DNA of 64,000 nucleotides from Saururus chinensis (Eukaryota > Streptophyta > Magnoliopsida > Piperales > Saururaceae), in NCBI GenBank assembly GCA_035235625.1, contig CP141149.1:4063001-4127000 (forward strand), given 5' to 3'. The position numbers and the translations under genes were made by a program. Below are positions 35,431 through 48,273 of this stretch, in pieces. How positions within the stretch are numbered: position 1 is the stretch's first letter; each line of letters begins with the position of its first letter. The notes under the pieces are model-generated. The model had not been told where the DNA came from. It searched no databases and saw only the letters and a program-made list of their open reading frames with translations.

Positions 35431-35951
35431 ATATATTCTAGAAATCTCCCCCTTTTGCTTTTTTGTGACAAAAATACTATAAGACTTAAAATCAAATAAA
35501 AATTACAACCCTTGACATAGTGCATTGGCTTTCAAATTGTACAAATGACTTGACAATACTAAGAATTAACACAAACAATTTCAATTTGATCTTGACAATT
35601 TATGTATAAACTTGTACTTATTTGACATACTTACAAACAAAATAATTTCCATAAAATTGTCCAAATAAGTATGAAAATATCCACTTTGATTTTCATCAAT
35701 CATTTCTCCCTTTTTTACACAAATAGACAAAAAAGGAATCAATAATCAACAAAAATTTAATTAAGCATAATCAAGCCATAAATCATCACCACAAGACATG
35801 ACAATAAAAAAGCATAAAGTAAAAACATGTCCATCATATATCTAATAAACTCATCAGTTTGAAAATACATCTTATAGTCACATAGAACATGAAATGAACT
35901 AAATCAAGTTTCAACACAAGATTACATGATACAGTGAACAAAAAATAACAA

Positions 35952-36345
35952 TCAATCATCTCTAGCATCATCATCATCATCATAAGGAAGCTCCCCCTCA
36001 CTATCTCGATGTGGAAATTTGGCTTTGAGCATCCTCCTTATGTCTGCAAAACCCTGATGCACCTCATCACATAATGCGATGAATTATGCATATGTCACAG
36101 GTCTATCTGGATGATCTAAAGATATCTGATGAATTCGTGCATCTGTTGGTAACTACTGATCTGGTCCATCATGTCCCCTAGTGTGAGGCATCATACTTCT
36201 GACTACAGCAACATCAATAGGTCCCATACCAATCAATGTAGGATCTTCTCATGAGATCCTAAGATGAACAAAAGTGAATATCCGACAAAGGATGTACAGA
36301 TATGATAGCATATTGTGTGTATGACCATGTAGAAAGGTCATAGCC
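35952..36345 (-). pseudogene. Retrotransposon-associated protein of unknown function, C-terminus
   Basis: Minus-strand frame reads AMTFLHGHTHNMLSYLYILC, a stop in RIS-stop-EDPTLIGMGPIDVAVVRSM, then HPDRPVTYA and CDEVHQGFADIRRML, ending DDDDDDARDD. It is followed by the polypurine tract and LTR, where envelope-like or extra ORFs of SIRE-type Copia and some Gypsy elements sit. The aspartate tail is coded by a GAT run. At least three stops. Family not firmly recognised. Confidence 0.45.
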
Positions 36346-36368
36346 TACCAAAGATGATAAATGGTAAG

Positions 36369-39300
36369 TGTGAGACCCAAAATTTTTATATTATTGATTA
36401 CTTTTTATGTGTGATGGTTCTATTTTATTATGAATTTTCTTGCTCATGTTTAGAATTTTTTTGGAAAATTAGTGAACTCGCTCTATCAGGGGTTACTTGA
36501 GGTGTGATGAATCCGTTCTCCTAGTTACGAGGTAGAATTATTCATGGAGAGTATTAATGCCTACCATAAACCACCATGTTATCATACTAATTGTTGCAAT
36601 TTCTAAACATTTCCTTGTATTAAGGAAGTGGGCCCCACCTAGGACCCAGGACCATTCTCTTTGTTGCACCAATCTCTTGGTTCACCGACCTTAATTTAAA
36701 ATATTATATGGGATTGGGCCTTGTTCTATTCATTTTAACCTAATTCGAAAGATGGGTTTCTTTTGTTCTTCAATTGGGCCCATGCAAGCCACTTACCCAT
36801 TAACTATTATAAAAAGCCAACTTGCCCCCCTCTTTTCTTTTGGGTGCATGAGATTCCAAAGTTGCATGTGCTCTATCTTCTCTCTAGCTAGATGGGATTA
36901 CATGTGCTCTAGCTTCGTCCAAGGTGAGTCTACTTCAAGATTTCTTATGCTTTTACCTTGAATCACAAGTTCTAGTTGCATGCATGTGATTCTATGTCAC
37001 CCATGTTTTAGAGCTCTAGATCCTTGTTTCTTGTTCCTAATGTGTTTCATATTTAAGAATTGTTGGACACAAGGAAAGACTTGATTTATCTTGTTAGTAG
37101 TGGTTTTATGTCTCTATTTGGTGGAAAGATGTGAGTTATTTGGTGGAAAGATGTGAGTTTAGGATAGTTTTTCTAAGCCTTAGCTCTATTGAAGAGCCAT
37201 TGATTTGGCCATGTAGTGGCACCTCCCCATTGGAGGAAGCTCTGTGTGAGTCAAGCTCACCACTGATCTATTGATGAACATTTAGTATACACGCATTTGG
37301 ATAAGCTAACATCCTACTTGGTTGGCTTCTCCTACCACTTCAGTTTAGGTGTAGTTGTGGGTCATGTCCTTCTACTCCCGTCAAGTCTTTAGGGCCTAGG
37401 TTGGGAGATGACACTTCTTGGTGGATTCTAGAACTTTATCATGGATGTTTCCTGTGCAGGGGATCTATGATGGTTGTACAATTTGTCACTTAGGTTGTAT
37501 ATTTGATGAGTCTGTCTATCTTTGGGATTAGCTGGGGATATTAATTACCGATCAATGGTTTGAGAGATTATTAATGAAATGGTTTATTTTTGCTTGTTTA
37601 ATTAGAACAAGTGGAACACCTAAAGGGCTTGCATCAAATGTATACTAATTGAAAATACTTAAGCATTGCATGTTTGATGTTATGCTTCCTGAGATAGTTT
37701 CTAGGCAGAACTACGTTTGGATCCGATCTTATTAGACTAACATTGGAGATGTTATCTTATGAGTACGTACACAACTAACATAATGGTGATGTTTGTCTGA
37801 TTCAAAAACCTAAAAAAAAATACTTTTGTTCTTATGGAAACTTTCCTCCAAGGCAAGGAGATGTTTCGTTGTTGTTTGATCTTGTTGGTAGCATGTTCTC
37901 TAGGCAAGGACTAGCAAGACCAGGATCATTGTTGAGGGATTGACGACGGCGTTGCACTAGTGAGATTTAGTTTCTTACTTCTAGATTTTTGTAAGTAATT
38001 GTAATTAATAGCATGAGAGCCAACTTTACTCGGTTATTTATTTTTAGATATATAACAGACTTGCACTTAGAGGGTTGACCTGCTATTTATAGAATTTTGA
38101 CATGTGTAATAATATCGTATATTTTGATATACATATTTGTGAACCTTAGTTATCATCACCTAGATATTTTAATTAGATGATTTGTTTTGTATTTATGAAA
38201 GAAAAAAATTTCCAGGTCATGACATTATGAATAGATTATGTGATATAATTTAAATATCCATCCTCATGTTTTGACATTCTTTTGCATGAAGTAGATTAAG
38301 GTTTGTTAAGACACATTAGGGTTTCTCATGTATGCATATGTCTGACATTAATTTAGTGAATCCATGTTACATGGCACGTCTTAGTATATATGATCTTATT
38401 TACAAAATTTTTCCTTACATGAGGTGGTATAATTACTAAGGGTTGGACATGTAAACATGTTTATAATTCATTGCATCATGAAAATGATTTGTACACTATG
38501 GATTAATTATCGTTAGTTGAGGTTTCTATGGTTGTCGGATTAGCTATATCAGGTTTTGAATGAACTAGCTTTACATATGAAAGGATGGGTTCTTAAGTCC
38601 AAAAGGACAGGGTTTTACCTTTGAAATGACGAGTTTTTGCTCCCCCATGCTAAAATGATTGAGACTATTTATTTACTGAAAGTTATGGTGTTTGCTCCAT
38701 ACTCGTCATGGCCAATGTGCACTAGTGTGACCAAAGATTTCTAGTATTTGGAAGGTCAAGTGACAAGTAATAGGTAACATATGAAGGACAACAAGTAACA
38801 GGTAATAGATTTTCTCGATCACACTGGTTTTATTGTCTTTGAACATATTTTTGAGATTCTTTTATATTTGTGTAAGGTTTGGATTGTATTTCTAATATTT
38901 ATTTACACTCATCTTGCATAAGGACGTTGCTTTGAATGTTGAAACATGTGTTTGGGTGTTAATGTAAGTGTTTTAAAAGCCTTATTGAGTTTATACTTAT
39001 CATTGCTTTGTTTTTGGGAATCCATCGGGATCCCGTATGTGATGGTCTTGTGCAGGTGCTCAGGATGACTTAGTTTACAAGAAGAATGAAAATTGAGGCA
39101 CCACTAAGAGGTGAAATAAGTTTTACTAAGTAATAAATAGTAGGAAATAAATGAAAGAACATTAAGAAACTTCATATTATTTTGATATCATTTCTTTTTT
39201 AGTTAGTATATTTCTTTTATTAGTTTGAGGCATATATTTATATCATTGCACTTTGATTTCGTAGTTGAATGCTTATTCATAGTCATGAGAAAAATGACTT

Positions 39301-39433
39301 GAATTTCTTTTTTATATTTATTCTCTGGATTGCTTTGAACAAAGTGATGAGCTAGTTGTATATTCTGATCTAATCAAGGGTTGGGTTAGAAGTTGTCGTG
39401 TCCTCTTACCCATTTTGGGTCAAGGACGTGACA
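36369..39433. mobile_element. Probable solo LTR, about 3.1 kb
   Basis: Begins TGTGAGACCCAAAATTTT and ends CAAGGACGTGACA, obeying TG...CA. Flanks are GTAAG and GGTAG, similar but not identical, so the target duplication is not proved. No coding domain inside. A 24-bp direct repeat (TTTGGTGGAAAGATGTGAG) is at about 37118-37158. It interrupts the retrotransposon-associated protein piece at 35952-36345. Confidence 0.5.
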
Positions 39434-39770
39434 GGTAGTTTTGTCACTATTGAGAAAAGCGGTGACAAATTGGTAATTTGTTATAAAAATTAGAGGAGTT
39501 CCTCAATAATGTTAGAAGTTTATGAGTTGTTTGGGTGTGAAATTTTTTAGAAACGGAAGTAGAATCTTTTAGAACTATTCTAATAATTCACCCCCAAATG
39601 AGAATTACGGTAAGTAATGAAATTTTTTAGAATAAATATGAATACCACGTCATACCCATTTTTAAACCTTTAAATTAATATAACTCTTTCTCCTGAACTT
39701 AGATATGCACATTTTTAGTATTGCTACACTCATAAATTCAAGCATTCTCAAACAAGATCCCACATAGGTA
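39434..39770. other. No gene seen
   Basis: AT-rich sequence with an imperfect repetition of TTTTTTAGAA near 39545 and 39628. No coding. Confidence 0.4.
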
Positions 39771-40340
39771 CACTACAAGAAAAAGGAGCATTAGCGATGC
39801 TTTTCAGAGTCGCTAATAGTCATACAAGTGTCACTAGTGACTATTAGCGATACTGAAAAAGTGTCACTCAATGCATCAATGAAAATGGAATCTCCATTGC
39901 TTATTAGTGACACTTACAACAAAGCATCACTAGTAGCAATCATATTAGTGACATTAATTTTTTTTGTCTCTAATAAAAGATTATTAGCAATGCTTTTTAT
40001 TAAGTATCTCTATATAACACAATATTAGCGATCTTTTTCTAAGCGCCGCTACTTCAAAAAGTTTCAAATAAAATTTAAAATATAATTATTAGCTACGCTT
40101 TTTATTAAGCGTCGTTAATAAATATTATTAGTGATGCTTTCTTAAGCATCGCTACTATAGAAAATTATTAAAAAAATTAAAAAATATATATAAATAATTA
40201 AAAAATAATTTAACACTAAAGAGTGTAGTTAATAGTATATAATTATTTTAAATATTATTTTAACACTTTTAACGACGCTCTATATGAGTATCGATAATAA
40301 CATAAAACATAACTCTATTAGCGACACTCTTAAAAAAAAT
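39771..40340. repeat. Left terminus and subterminal repeats of the outer CACTA
   Basis: The terminus is followed by many RTTAGCGATGCTTTT and AAGYRTCGCTA words, often as inverted pairs separated by 8-15 bases. The core RGCGAYGC is shared with the inner CACTA, so both may answer to related transposases. Confidence 0.75.
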
Positions 40341-40349
40341 TCAAAAAAA

Positions 40350-41460
40350 AAATGCTCAGGGCGGTGGGCCAGTGGGGGGAGCAGGGCCGGAAGGAGGAGG
40401 CGCCCCTTCTGCTCCAAGAACTCGATGTGGGGTGGGGGCAGAGGGGAGCCGGTCCAGGGCTAGGGGTGACCTGGGAAGGGATGGAAGCCATCGAAAGCAG
40501 GGGAGCGGGGGAACTGCCAGTCATGGGGGGAGCCGGGCTGGGAGGACCGTCCAGGGGGAGATGGCGGTTGAGAGGTGATCATTAATGGAGACATGTGCTC
40601 AAGCGATGGCATAACAAGGCGAGGTCGGATGAGAGGATGGCCATGTAACTGGGGATGTATTGACATGTAATGCCATGATCTGCTTGGGGGCTAGCTCCTG
40701 CCGGTTCCTAGTCCGGGAAACCCATATGAACCACTCGGTGTTCAAGAAGCTCCTTAGTGAGGCTGAGGTGGGATTCGACTTTACAAACCATCCCATCCCA
40801 CTCACCATCCCTTGCGACGAGTCGGTCTTAGAGGAAATCCTACGGTTTGTCTTACGCATAAACCCCGGCTTTGGCCAATTCACCACCCATGATGACTTCA
40901 AGCATTGTGCTGCCGACTGGCTGTCCGAGTCCCACCCACTCCTCCACAGGTTCGCTAAGAAATCCATCTGGTAAGTGCCGGTTCATGCCAAGTCATGGCA
41001 CGGGAGAGCTTGTGACCATCCAAGAGCCATTAATGGCTGTAATGGAGACATGGTCAAGGCGGGGGTGCGTGGGGGGAGCCCGTCCGCCAAGAGACGGGGC
41101 TAGGGGAGGCGGCGGATGTGGCGGGAGGGGTGGGGGTAAGCCGGTACAGGGGGGGACAGGACCCAGGAAAAAAACTGGCAGACAGCAGCTTGCGGAAGGA
41201 GATGGCGGAAAGCGGCTGGTGGACAGAGACAGCGGATGGCGGAAGGCGGAGGGAGCTAGCGGTATGGCAGGGGAGATGCAGTTGGTCGAGGTGGGCAGGG
41301 ACCTGGGAAGGAGCTGACGGATGGTGAACGGACGGACAAAACGGCAGATGACCGATGGACCGACAGTAGCTGGTAGACGGATTTTGGCGGAGAAGAAAAT
41401 GTTTGGGGAGGGAGTTGAATATAAAGGAACGGGCAGAAATTTGCCCGAGCGTTAAATTTT
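40350..41460. other. GC-rich captured segment
   Basis: Sharp change to G-rich sequence (GGCGGTGGGCCAGTGGGG) within AT-rich surroundings. Overlapping long frames on both strands arise from the composition. Only the SAUR piece (40660-40974) is recognisable. The edge near 41409-41460 (GGAACGGGCAGAAATTTGCC) resembles a block at 63395-63460. Confidence 0.5.
40660..40974 (+). pseudogene. SAUR (small auxin-up RNA) gene fragment
   Basis: The frame gives FLVRETHMNHSVFKKLLSEA, then EVGFDFTNHPIPLTIPCDES, VLEEILRFVL and FKHCAADWLSESHPLLHRFA. The NHxxFxxLLxxAExxFxF...LxIPCD pattern is the SAUR core. SAUR proteins are short regulators of auxin-linked cell expansion and are usually intronless. The N-terminal part and any upstream SAUR leader are missing or unrecognisable, and the methionine at 40660 is not a natural start. 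It lies inside the outer CACTA, so I infer capture. Confidence 0.75.
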
Positions 41461-41499
41461 GCACTTGGGCGAATTTCCACCCACGTAATAAAGTAAGCA

Positions 41500-41667
41500 A
41501 TGTTGCAAAATGAGCCTCGAAAATTACATGCATTTTGCGACGGATCTTTTGAAGCGTCACAATTAGGGCTCTTTTTTATGCACTTTTCATGAAGCATCAC
41601 AAAAAATACACAATTTGTGACACTTTCAAAAAAGTGTAGTAAATAATATTTTAATTAAAAAAATTAC
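41500..41667. repeat. Internal subterminal-type repeats
   Basis: Words such as TTTTGCGACGGATC, GAAGCGTCACAA, GAAGCATCACAAA and TTTGTGACACTTT recur. They are variants of the same RGCGAYGC family, here with GCGTCAC cores. Confidence 0.55.
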
Positions 41668-42021
41668 ACTTATCTTCTCTTTCCTCTCTCTCTTTCTCTC
41701 TTCCCTCTCTCTCTACTCTCTTTTCTCAGTATCTCTCTCTCCTCTCTCTCCCTCCCTCTCTCTCTCTTCTCACTCCTCACACTCTCTCTCCTCTTTCTCT
41801 GCCTCTCTCTCCTATCTCCCTTCTCTCCTCTATCCACTCAAATCCTCTTCCCTCTCTCCTCTCTCTCTCCTCTTCTCTCTCTATCTTGTCTCTCTTTCTC
41901 CTTCTCTTTCTCTATCCTCTCTCTATTTTCTCTCTCCTCTCACTCTCTCTCCTCTTCTTTTTCTCCCCCTATCTTCTTTCTACACTCTCTCTTCTACACT
42001 TCTCTCTCTCTCCCCTCTATC
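41668..42021. repeat. CT-rich low-complexity tract
   Basis: Almost pure pyrimidine, TCTCTCTCC-type irregular microsatellite. The same kind of tract resumes at 60191 after the solo LTR, and the target duplication CTATC lies in it, so one original tract was split. Confidence 0.9.
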
Positions 42022-42744
42022 TGTCACGCCCCGGCACTACCCGACTCAAGCCAAACCCGGTCCAGGGCCCGGTCAAGCACACGGGGGAGACGAGGAGAAT
42101 TGAGATACGGTTTAGTGGAAGACTTAACCCTAATTACAGGCGACCTAACAAAAATATGGAGTATGCACACCACTTTGAGCAATAGTAAATAAGTAGAAAA
42201 TAAAGAGAGTTGCTTAACTCAAAATGAATGACTAATCGCAAACCCACATGCTTAGTCAACCATAGCTCACTCTGGCTCTAAAATAGGTCTTAGACAACAC
42301 AACTATATAAAGTAACATAAATCCAACAGAGAACCATACACAAAGGTTCTAAACATAAAGCATAAACCAAAAACATAAGTCACATAAGAGTCTCCGCGAT
42401 CACATCCAAGTCGTCTCCGACCTTTCCTCAAAGAGGAGATCCTATCCGTCTGCGTGTCGCGTCACGCAGCCCCAAAGCAAAATACAATAAAGAGGAATGA
42501 GTATAAACAAACTCAGCAATGGTTTTTTAATATACTATTAGCATTGGCAACACGACAGCATAACAATATAATCATTCAAATCAAATATTGACAAGATGTA
42601 ACATTTTCTGATTACACATACACATCACCTAAACCTGCATCATAGTGTATAATCTACATAGTGTCATTCACATCATATCAACCTGCATGAAATGTATCTC
42701 TAACATACATATCAAATCATTCCTCAACACACTACAACAAAGTT

Positions 42745-43730
42745 AGTTTGTAGCGACACTTTTATTAACGACGCGCACGAAAGTGTCACTAATAATTGTT
42801 ATTTACGACGCTCTTAAAACAGTCGCAATACTTTTAGCGACGCTTTACAGACATTGTCGCAAATAATACCATTATAGCGACACGTACTAATATGCGTCGC
42901 TATAATCTGGATAGTAGCGACGGTTATTCAAAAGCATCGCTAATATCTTCATTAGTAGCGACGCTTAGAAGTAAGCGTCGCTACTAGAAAGTTTGTTAGT
43001 TACTAGGTTAGGCTAGTAGCGACGCTCTTAGTGAAGCGTCGCTATAAAATGTATTATTAGCGACGCTCTTAGTGGAGCGTCGCTATAAAATACATTATTA
43101 GTGACGCTCTACTAAAAGCGTCGCTACTAATGCATTTTATAGTGACGCTTTTAATAGAGCGTCGCTATTAATTAGATTATATAAATATATTATATAAAAA
43201 AAAATAAATAAATATTTATTATAGTAACGACGCTCTTAGTGGAGCGTCTCTATAAAATCATTATTAGCGACGCTCTATTATAAGCGTCGCTACTAATGCA
43301 TTTTATAGTGACGCTTTTAATAGAGCGTCGCTATTAATTAGATTATATAAATATATTATATAAAAAAAATAAATAATTATTTATTATAGTAGCCACGCTC
43401 TTAGTGGACCGTCGCTATAAAATATATTATTAGCGACGCTTTACTAAAAGCGTCGCTATAAATGTATTAGTAGCGACGTTCTACTAAAAGCGTCGCTATA
43501 AAGCTATTAGTAGCGACGATTTTAATAGAGCGTCGCTATCAAAAGTATTAGTAGCGACGCTCTTACTAAAAGCGTCGCTATAAAATGTACTAGTAGCGAC
43601 GCTTTCATTAGAATGTCGCTATTAATTAGATTATATAAATATATTATATTAAAAAATAAATAATTATTTATTATAGTAGCGACGCTTTAAGTAGAGCGTC
43701 GCGATAAATTGGATTATATATATGATATAA
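42745..43730. repeat. Left subterminal array of the inner CACTA
   Basis: Dozens of TAGCGACGCT and AGCGTCGCTA words, mostly as inverted pairs with 5-12 bases between (TAGCGACGCTCTTAGTGGAG type). Longer blocks, each with an AATTAGATTATATAAATATA spacer, are repeated about four times. By family knowledge such motifs bind the TNPA-type protein and mark ends for excision. Confidence 0.9.
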
Positions 43731-45182
43731 AAAATTATTTATTTTAAAAAATTAACTATTTACTAGTACTATTAAATTATATTGATGTAGATATCATGAA
43801 AAACGTTACTACTACGTTAACATAAAATCTTATAACTTATTTATTTATAATTAATAATTTGAATAATGAAAAATATTAATGATATTCCTCTTCGTCATGC
43901 ATTGGTAATATTATTTCTATTTTAAATAATGATGATTAAGTAGTAATAAATAATATTAATTTATTATTAATTTCATTTGCTGGTACTATTAAATTATATA
44001 AATATAATAAAAAATATTTTAAATATGGTAATTAATATTTAGTAGTGCAACTTATTCTATTTATGACTATAGTGAAACTAATTTGTCGTTTGTTATACCT
44101 TTTCAACCAGTCATGTGGTATAACACTTTACTAAAAACTAATTTTTTACGAAATTATTCAAAAAATTGCCTCAAAGTTTAGACACCCATCAAAGGAAAAT
44201 TATGTCCTGCTTGACAATGAATTTTACAAAGCTATGATGATCAATGTCATACGTACATTTGACATTCTTTCTCTTTCTTGAAAACATAATAACTAGTAAT
44301 AGAATTATGAAAAGCCACCAAGATGTATTCCAATTTATCTATCAATATTATATTAAATAGTATATTAAAATCTAATATATATATTTTCCTAAACGGGCTA
44401 CATTAGGTCGGGGTAGGAATTAATCTATTAGGATCATATTTGGTTCGAATTTTAATGTTGTACAACACTAGTTCTGCATCTCAGGTTGGGTTAAGTCGAG
44501 TTTTGCAAGACCTGACTTGAGATATGAACCGAGTCTGTTAGACCTAACCGAGCCAAGCCTATGTGCGACTATATATGAACTGGATGGATGACAATTGGGT
44601 AGATGTATATATACATAAAGTATGGTACGTATGTTTTGAATCAAGTTAGATTTTTGTAAAAATATTTTTAAAAATTAATTGACTCATATCACATATGACC
44701 CTGGGATGGCCTAGGCTTATTTATATTATAATTAACTCAGTATTAAAAGTATTAGATATTAATCTAAAAGATAAATTTTAATATAATAATACATGAGACC
44801 ATGCAGAATTCCTCCTTCAATTTTTTTTTAGTAAAGCCTCAGATAAACTGACAATTCTTCCCACTAAAAAAAACTAACTCTCACTCCCACTCTTGCGTTT
44901 CATGACTAATCTACTCAAAATAGATACGCTAAGTAAGCAATGATATATATCCTTAAGAATTGCGTTAAATAAAATTTAACCCTAAACTGGGAATCCCGCT
45001 ACATGAAGAGGAGTCACACACCATGGAGGTATTTCTTCACGTTGGCCAGAAAATAGCACAAATAGACTGTGCCTTCATGAAATTTTGTCTTCAATCTTCA
45101 TTTTTCAATTAGTAGAATCTAAATCTTCATTCCATATCCTATATTGGAATGAAGATTAGCAAATTCGTATATCATTTCAGCA
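43731..45182. other. AT-rich CACTA interior, no gene seen
   Basis: No frame of note and no recognisable protein. Part near 44400-44560 has words resembling the CCCGACC-rich MITE sequence but no clear ends. Confidence 0.4.
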
Positions 45183-45486
45183 TAGGGATGCTACTTGGGT
45201 CGGGTAATTAATGGTAAACCCGACCCGACCCTAATGAGTTGGGTTCGGGTTTAGGTGATCCAACCCGACCCGAATATAAATATTAAAATAATATTTATAT
45301 ATTTATATATTTTTTAATATTATCATTTAAAAAATTGAAAAAAATATTTTAAAAATATTTTTTTATTATATTCAGGTCAAACGGATTGGGTTTAAGTCTG
45401 GGTCAAATTTAGGTCAGAGTTTTGTTATATGGTATCGGGTTCGGGTTTGGCAAAACCCAACCCAAACCTGCCCCACGGCATCACTA
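45183..45486. mobile_element. hAT-type MITE, 304 bp
   Basis: Ends TAGGGATGC and GCATCACTA are inverted repeats with one mismatch. Flanks are TTTCAGCA (45175-45182) and TTTCAGCG (45487-45494), 7 of 8 identical, the length of hAT duplications. Inside, GGGTCGGGTT and AACCCGACCC words are repeated in both orientations around an AT-rich centre. No coding. Confidence 0.75.
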
Positions 45487-46237
45487 TTTCAGCGTCCGAA
45501 TTTTATCGGAGCCCAAATTTCTTTAAAGTCTATAAATTCATAAAAACCCGACCCAAGCCAACTTTAACCCACTTATACCGCATAGGGCTTTTAACGTAGC
45601 CATATACAACACGATCCCATTACACTCAACTCGCGCCAAATCCGGACCAAATCTCCCGCGCGTATAAAATTGCCTCTCCCGCGCGGGATGCCTTTTGCTC
45701 TCCTGTCATACCGAAACTCTGTCAATCCCGCCTGAAGTGCCCTAGCTCCGACGCCGGCAATCTCCCTTCGTCGTCCGTCTCACAAATCGCCGTCATTCTC
45801 CCTGTGCAGCCGTCTCCCAAATTGTAGTCAATCTCCCATAGTTCAGCCGACATCCTCACAAATTGTCATCAATCTCTATATAATGGACGACCACCTTCAA
45901 ATTCTGTTAATTCCCTCTGTTGGCCATCTCTCTGCTGAACCCAATCGCCATCAAAGTTGTACTTTTTTGGCATGTTTTTTCAAGGGCAGTCATCTTCCCT
46001 AAGGTATTTGATACGGTTATCCCTTTTGTCTGAGATTTTTTTATAGTTTGTGAATATGGTGGTTATTCATTTGCAAATCAGTGCAGAAACGTAATGAGAA
46101 AGGTCAGTACGCCTGTTGCTGTTGACATCTCATAAACCGTAATTGTTGTTAACCTATTAAAAATCTTAGATTTGCTGAGCTGCTTCAGTACTTCTTCCTT
46201 GTTTGCATTTGTCACAGCCTGAATCTTTTTTGGGCAG

Positions 46238-46393
46238 GATGATTCAAAAAAGGTGAAGTATGTTCAAATTACAGAGGAGTCATATATTCATCTGACTGAA
46301 TTGGAAGATCAAGTAAAGGCATTGAATGAAAAGCTTTCTACTTTCCTAAGGACAATCTGGTCAAACAGCATTCCAAGGCTGCAGAAGAATCAG
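46238..46393 (+). pseudogene. Filament-like plant protein (FPP) exon, captured
   Basis: Exon between a CAG acceptor and a GT donor reads KKVKYVQITEESYIHLTELE, then DQVKALNEKLST, the start of the FPP coiled coil. After a frame change (small deletion) the text KDNLVKQHSKAAEES, also FPP, follows. The upstream 45690-46237 looks like the 5' untranslated exon and introns of the same gene (CCGACGCCGGCAATCTCCC, donor at AAG-GTCAG). FPPs are cortical coiled-coil proteins linked to microtubules. Only about 50 of roughly 1000 residues remain. Confidence 0.75.
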
Positions 46394-46898
46394 GTGATTT
46401 TCATGGACTTGTAAAATTCACCAAGAATTAAGATAATTGTGCACATTACTTCGTTTAGTAAATTACGTGAGAGTCTGATCACAGAACGATAATATTTCAA
46501 TTAATGTTAATACTTCGTTTAGTAAATTACATGAGATTGAAATTATTTGATAATTTTCCTTGGTATAAGCTATATATACATTTATTTATTTTAAAACAAT
46601 AAAAGCCACGTATTCTGAGTGCAGAGACTAAGTAAAATCTGGAACCATTACGGCCATATATAGCTTCTAGACTGTCCACTGGAATGCTAAAATTGTAATG
46701 CAAGTCTGATTTTAATACTTAATCTGAAGAAATTAATTGAAAATTTTGGAGTATTTCAAGAACCCCTACAGTTGAGCTATTGGAATTGAATCATGTTCAG
46801 CAGAAAATTATGAGATATCCCTGCATGTCATAGTTACAATATAAATCAACCTAAGATCTTATGCATGAAGGTGACTGAGCATAAGTTACAGATAATAC

Positions 46899-47000
46899 CT
46901 AATATATCCGCCACTGCTTCAATAGCTTTCTGCTTGGTCTTCTCATCAGCCATGGCTGGAATCTTGAGCACCACTTTCTGCAGACAGCTCAGACACATTT
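46899..47000 (-). pseudogene. Heavy-metal-associated (HIPP) gene fragment, copy 1
   Basis: Minus-strand frame reads LQKVVLKIPAMADEKTKQKA then IEAVADILG, followed by a GT donor. This is the first strand and helix of a plant HMA domain (HIPP type), which in many members starts MQKVVLK and lacks the CxxC metal site. The remaining part of the domain is absent. A near-identical second copy is at 47550-47655. Confidence 0.7.
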
Positions 47001-47549
47001 TTGGCAAAACTAGCTCAAAATTTCCAATAATACCCATGCAATTCTAAGTCTATTACAGTAATTTACTAGATGCGAGCAGATACAGATATTATAAAACAAT
47101 ATGATAGACAAAAAGGGTGTCTAGTGTTTTGGACAATGCATTGCAGCAAAAAAGGTTCATTGGTACCTGTTAATTTCAGTCCTAAAATCTATGTAGGATG
47201 AATACTTAGTGAGAATAAAAGATTACCCCAAAAAATTGCAAAAGACCATAAACAATATTAAAAAAAATTTCCAAGGATTATATCTGGGGTACTAAGAAAT
47301 ACACACTTTTTCATTTACATTTTATTTGATTTGAATTGTAAGAACTAGTTGGCAGTGAAGTGAGCAGACTAGACTGCCCAAATGGAGAAAAAATGCACCA
47401 ACATAAATTTTCTTCCTTATACCACTAATCAAAGGTCTAAAATTTCCAATCTATGTAAACAGGTGAAAAATGGAGACAGTGTGTAAATTTATCGACTTCT
47501 CAATTTTGCCTGCTAAGCAGATCAAAAGAAAAGAACTTTCAGATAATAC

Positions 47550-47655
47550 CTAATATATCCGCCACTGCTTCAATAGCTTTCTGCTTGGTCTTCTCATCAG
47601 CCATGGCTGGAATGTTGAGCACCACTTTCTGCAGACAGCTCAGACACAATTTTTG
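47550..47655 (-). pseudogene. HIPP gene fragment, copy 2
   Basis: Direct duplicate of copy 1: about 137 bp (47542-47680 against 46889-47020) agree except for a few bases, including the donor. Neighbouring segments are also duplicated but in a different order: TTATGCATGAAGGTGACTGA at 46860 and 47831; CCCATGCAATTCTAAGTC at 47034 and 48184; ACATGGWAAAAGTGCAGATT at 47863 and 48311. The region has been shuffled inside the element. Confidence 0.7.
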
Positions 47656-48054
47656 GCAAAACTAGCTCAAAATCTCCAATACCCATCAACCACTCAGCAA
47701 TAAAGAAAGATTAAAAACTGTCATAAATGGTAAAAGATACAGAGCACAACAAAATTCAAGAGAACAAATCAGAAAAAACAGGTTGATTTCTATGGAACCA
47801 ATCAAATATTTCATAATTTTATGCTAAGATCTTATGCATGAAGGTGACTGAACATAAGTTACATGGAAAAAGTGCAGATTAACAATTACCTCTGCTTCCT
47901 TGTAATAAGCATAAATATCTTAAACATACTAAAAAACAGCTAGTGGGTTTTTCTTGTCAGAGCTGTCAATGTCAGCAATGGACTCCTCTTCCATATCATC
48001 CATTTCGACCTCAGTAAGAACAACAGTATCCTAGATACCCAATTTTAGCCGAAA

Positions 48055-48273
48055 TCAAATATTAAATATCTTTCTTGTAACCTGCACAGACTTGTTTACC
48101 ATCAGATCCACTTCTGCCAACATAACTTGTGTCTGCATTAGGTATGGGGGCAGAGGCATATCACCAATATTCATTTCATCATACCCATGCAATTCTAAGT
48201 CTATTACAGTAAAATTGTCTGAATTATGGGAATCTGACATCGATGACATTTTTCTTTTGTTACTCTTTCCCAT
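48055..48273 (-). other. Unrecognised minus-strand ORF
   Basis: 72 codons, MGKSNKRKMSSMSDSHNSDN then FTVIDLELHGYDEMNIGDMP and LPPYLMQTQVMLAEVDLMVN. It looks protein-like but I recognise no family. It lies just upstream of the TNPD-type gene on the other strand and shares duplicated sequence with 47034. It may be another captured exon. Confidence 0.35.

Noticed and set aside
36369..39433. Calling a firm solo LTR with target duplication
   Set aside because: Flanks GTAAG and GGTAG are not identical, so it is kept only as probable.
39771..42729. Pairing the 39771 terminus with the 58125 end as one element
   Set aside because: The 42730 and 58125 ends share a perfect ACA duplication and an empty site in the sister LTR, so 39771 must pair elsewhere.
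45230..45450. CCCGACC / GGGTCGGGTT words as telomere-like repeat
   Set aside because: Not the plant telomere unit TTTAGGG; they are internal to a MITE with 8-bp near-duplication.
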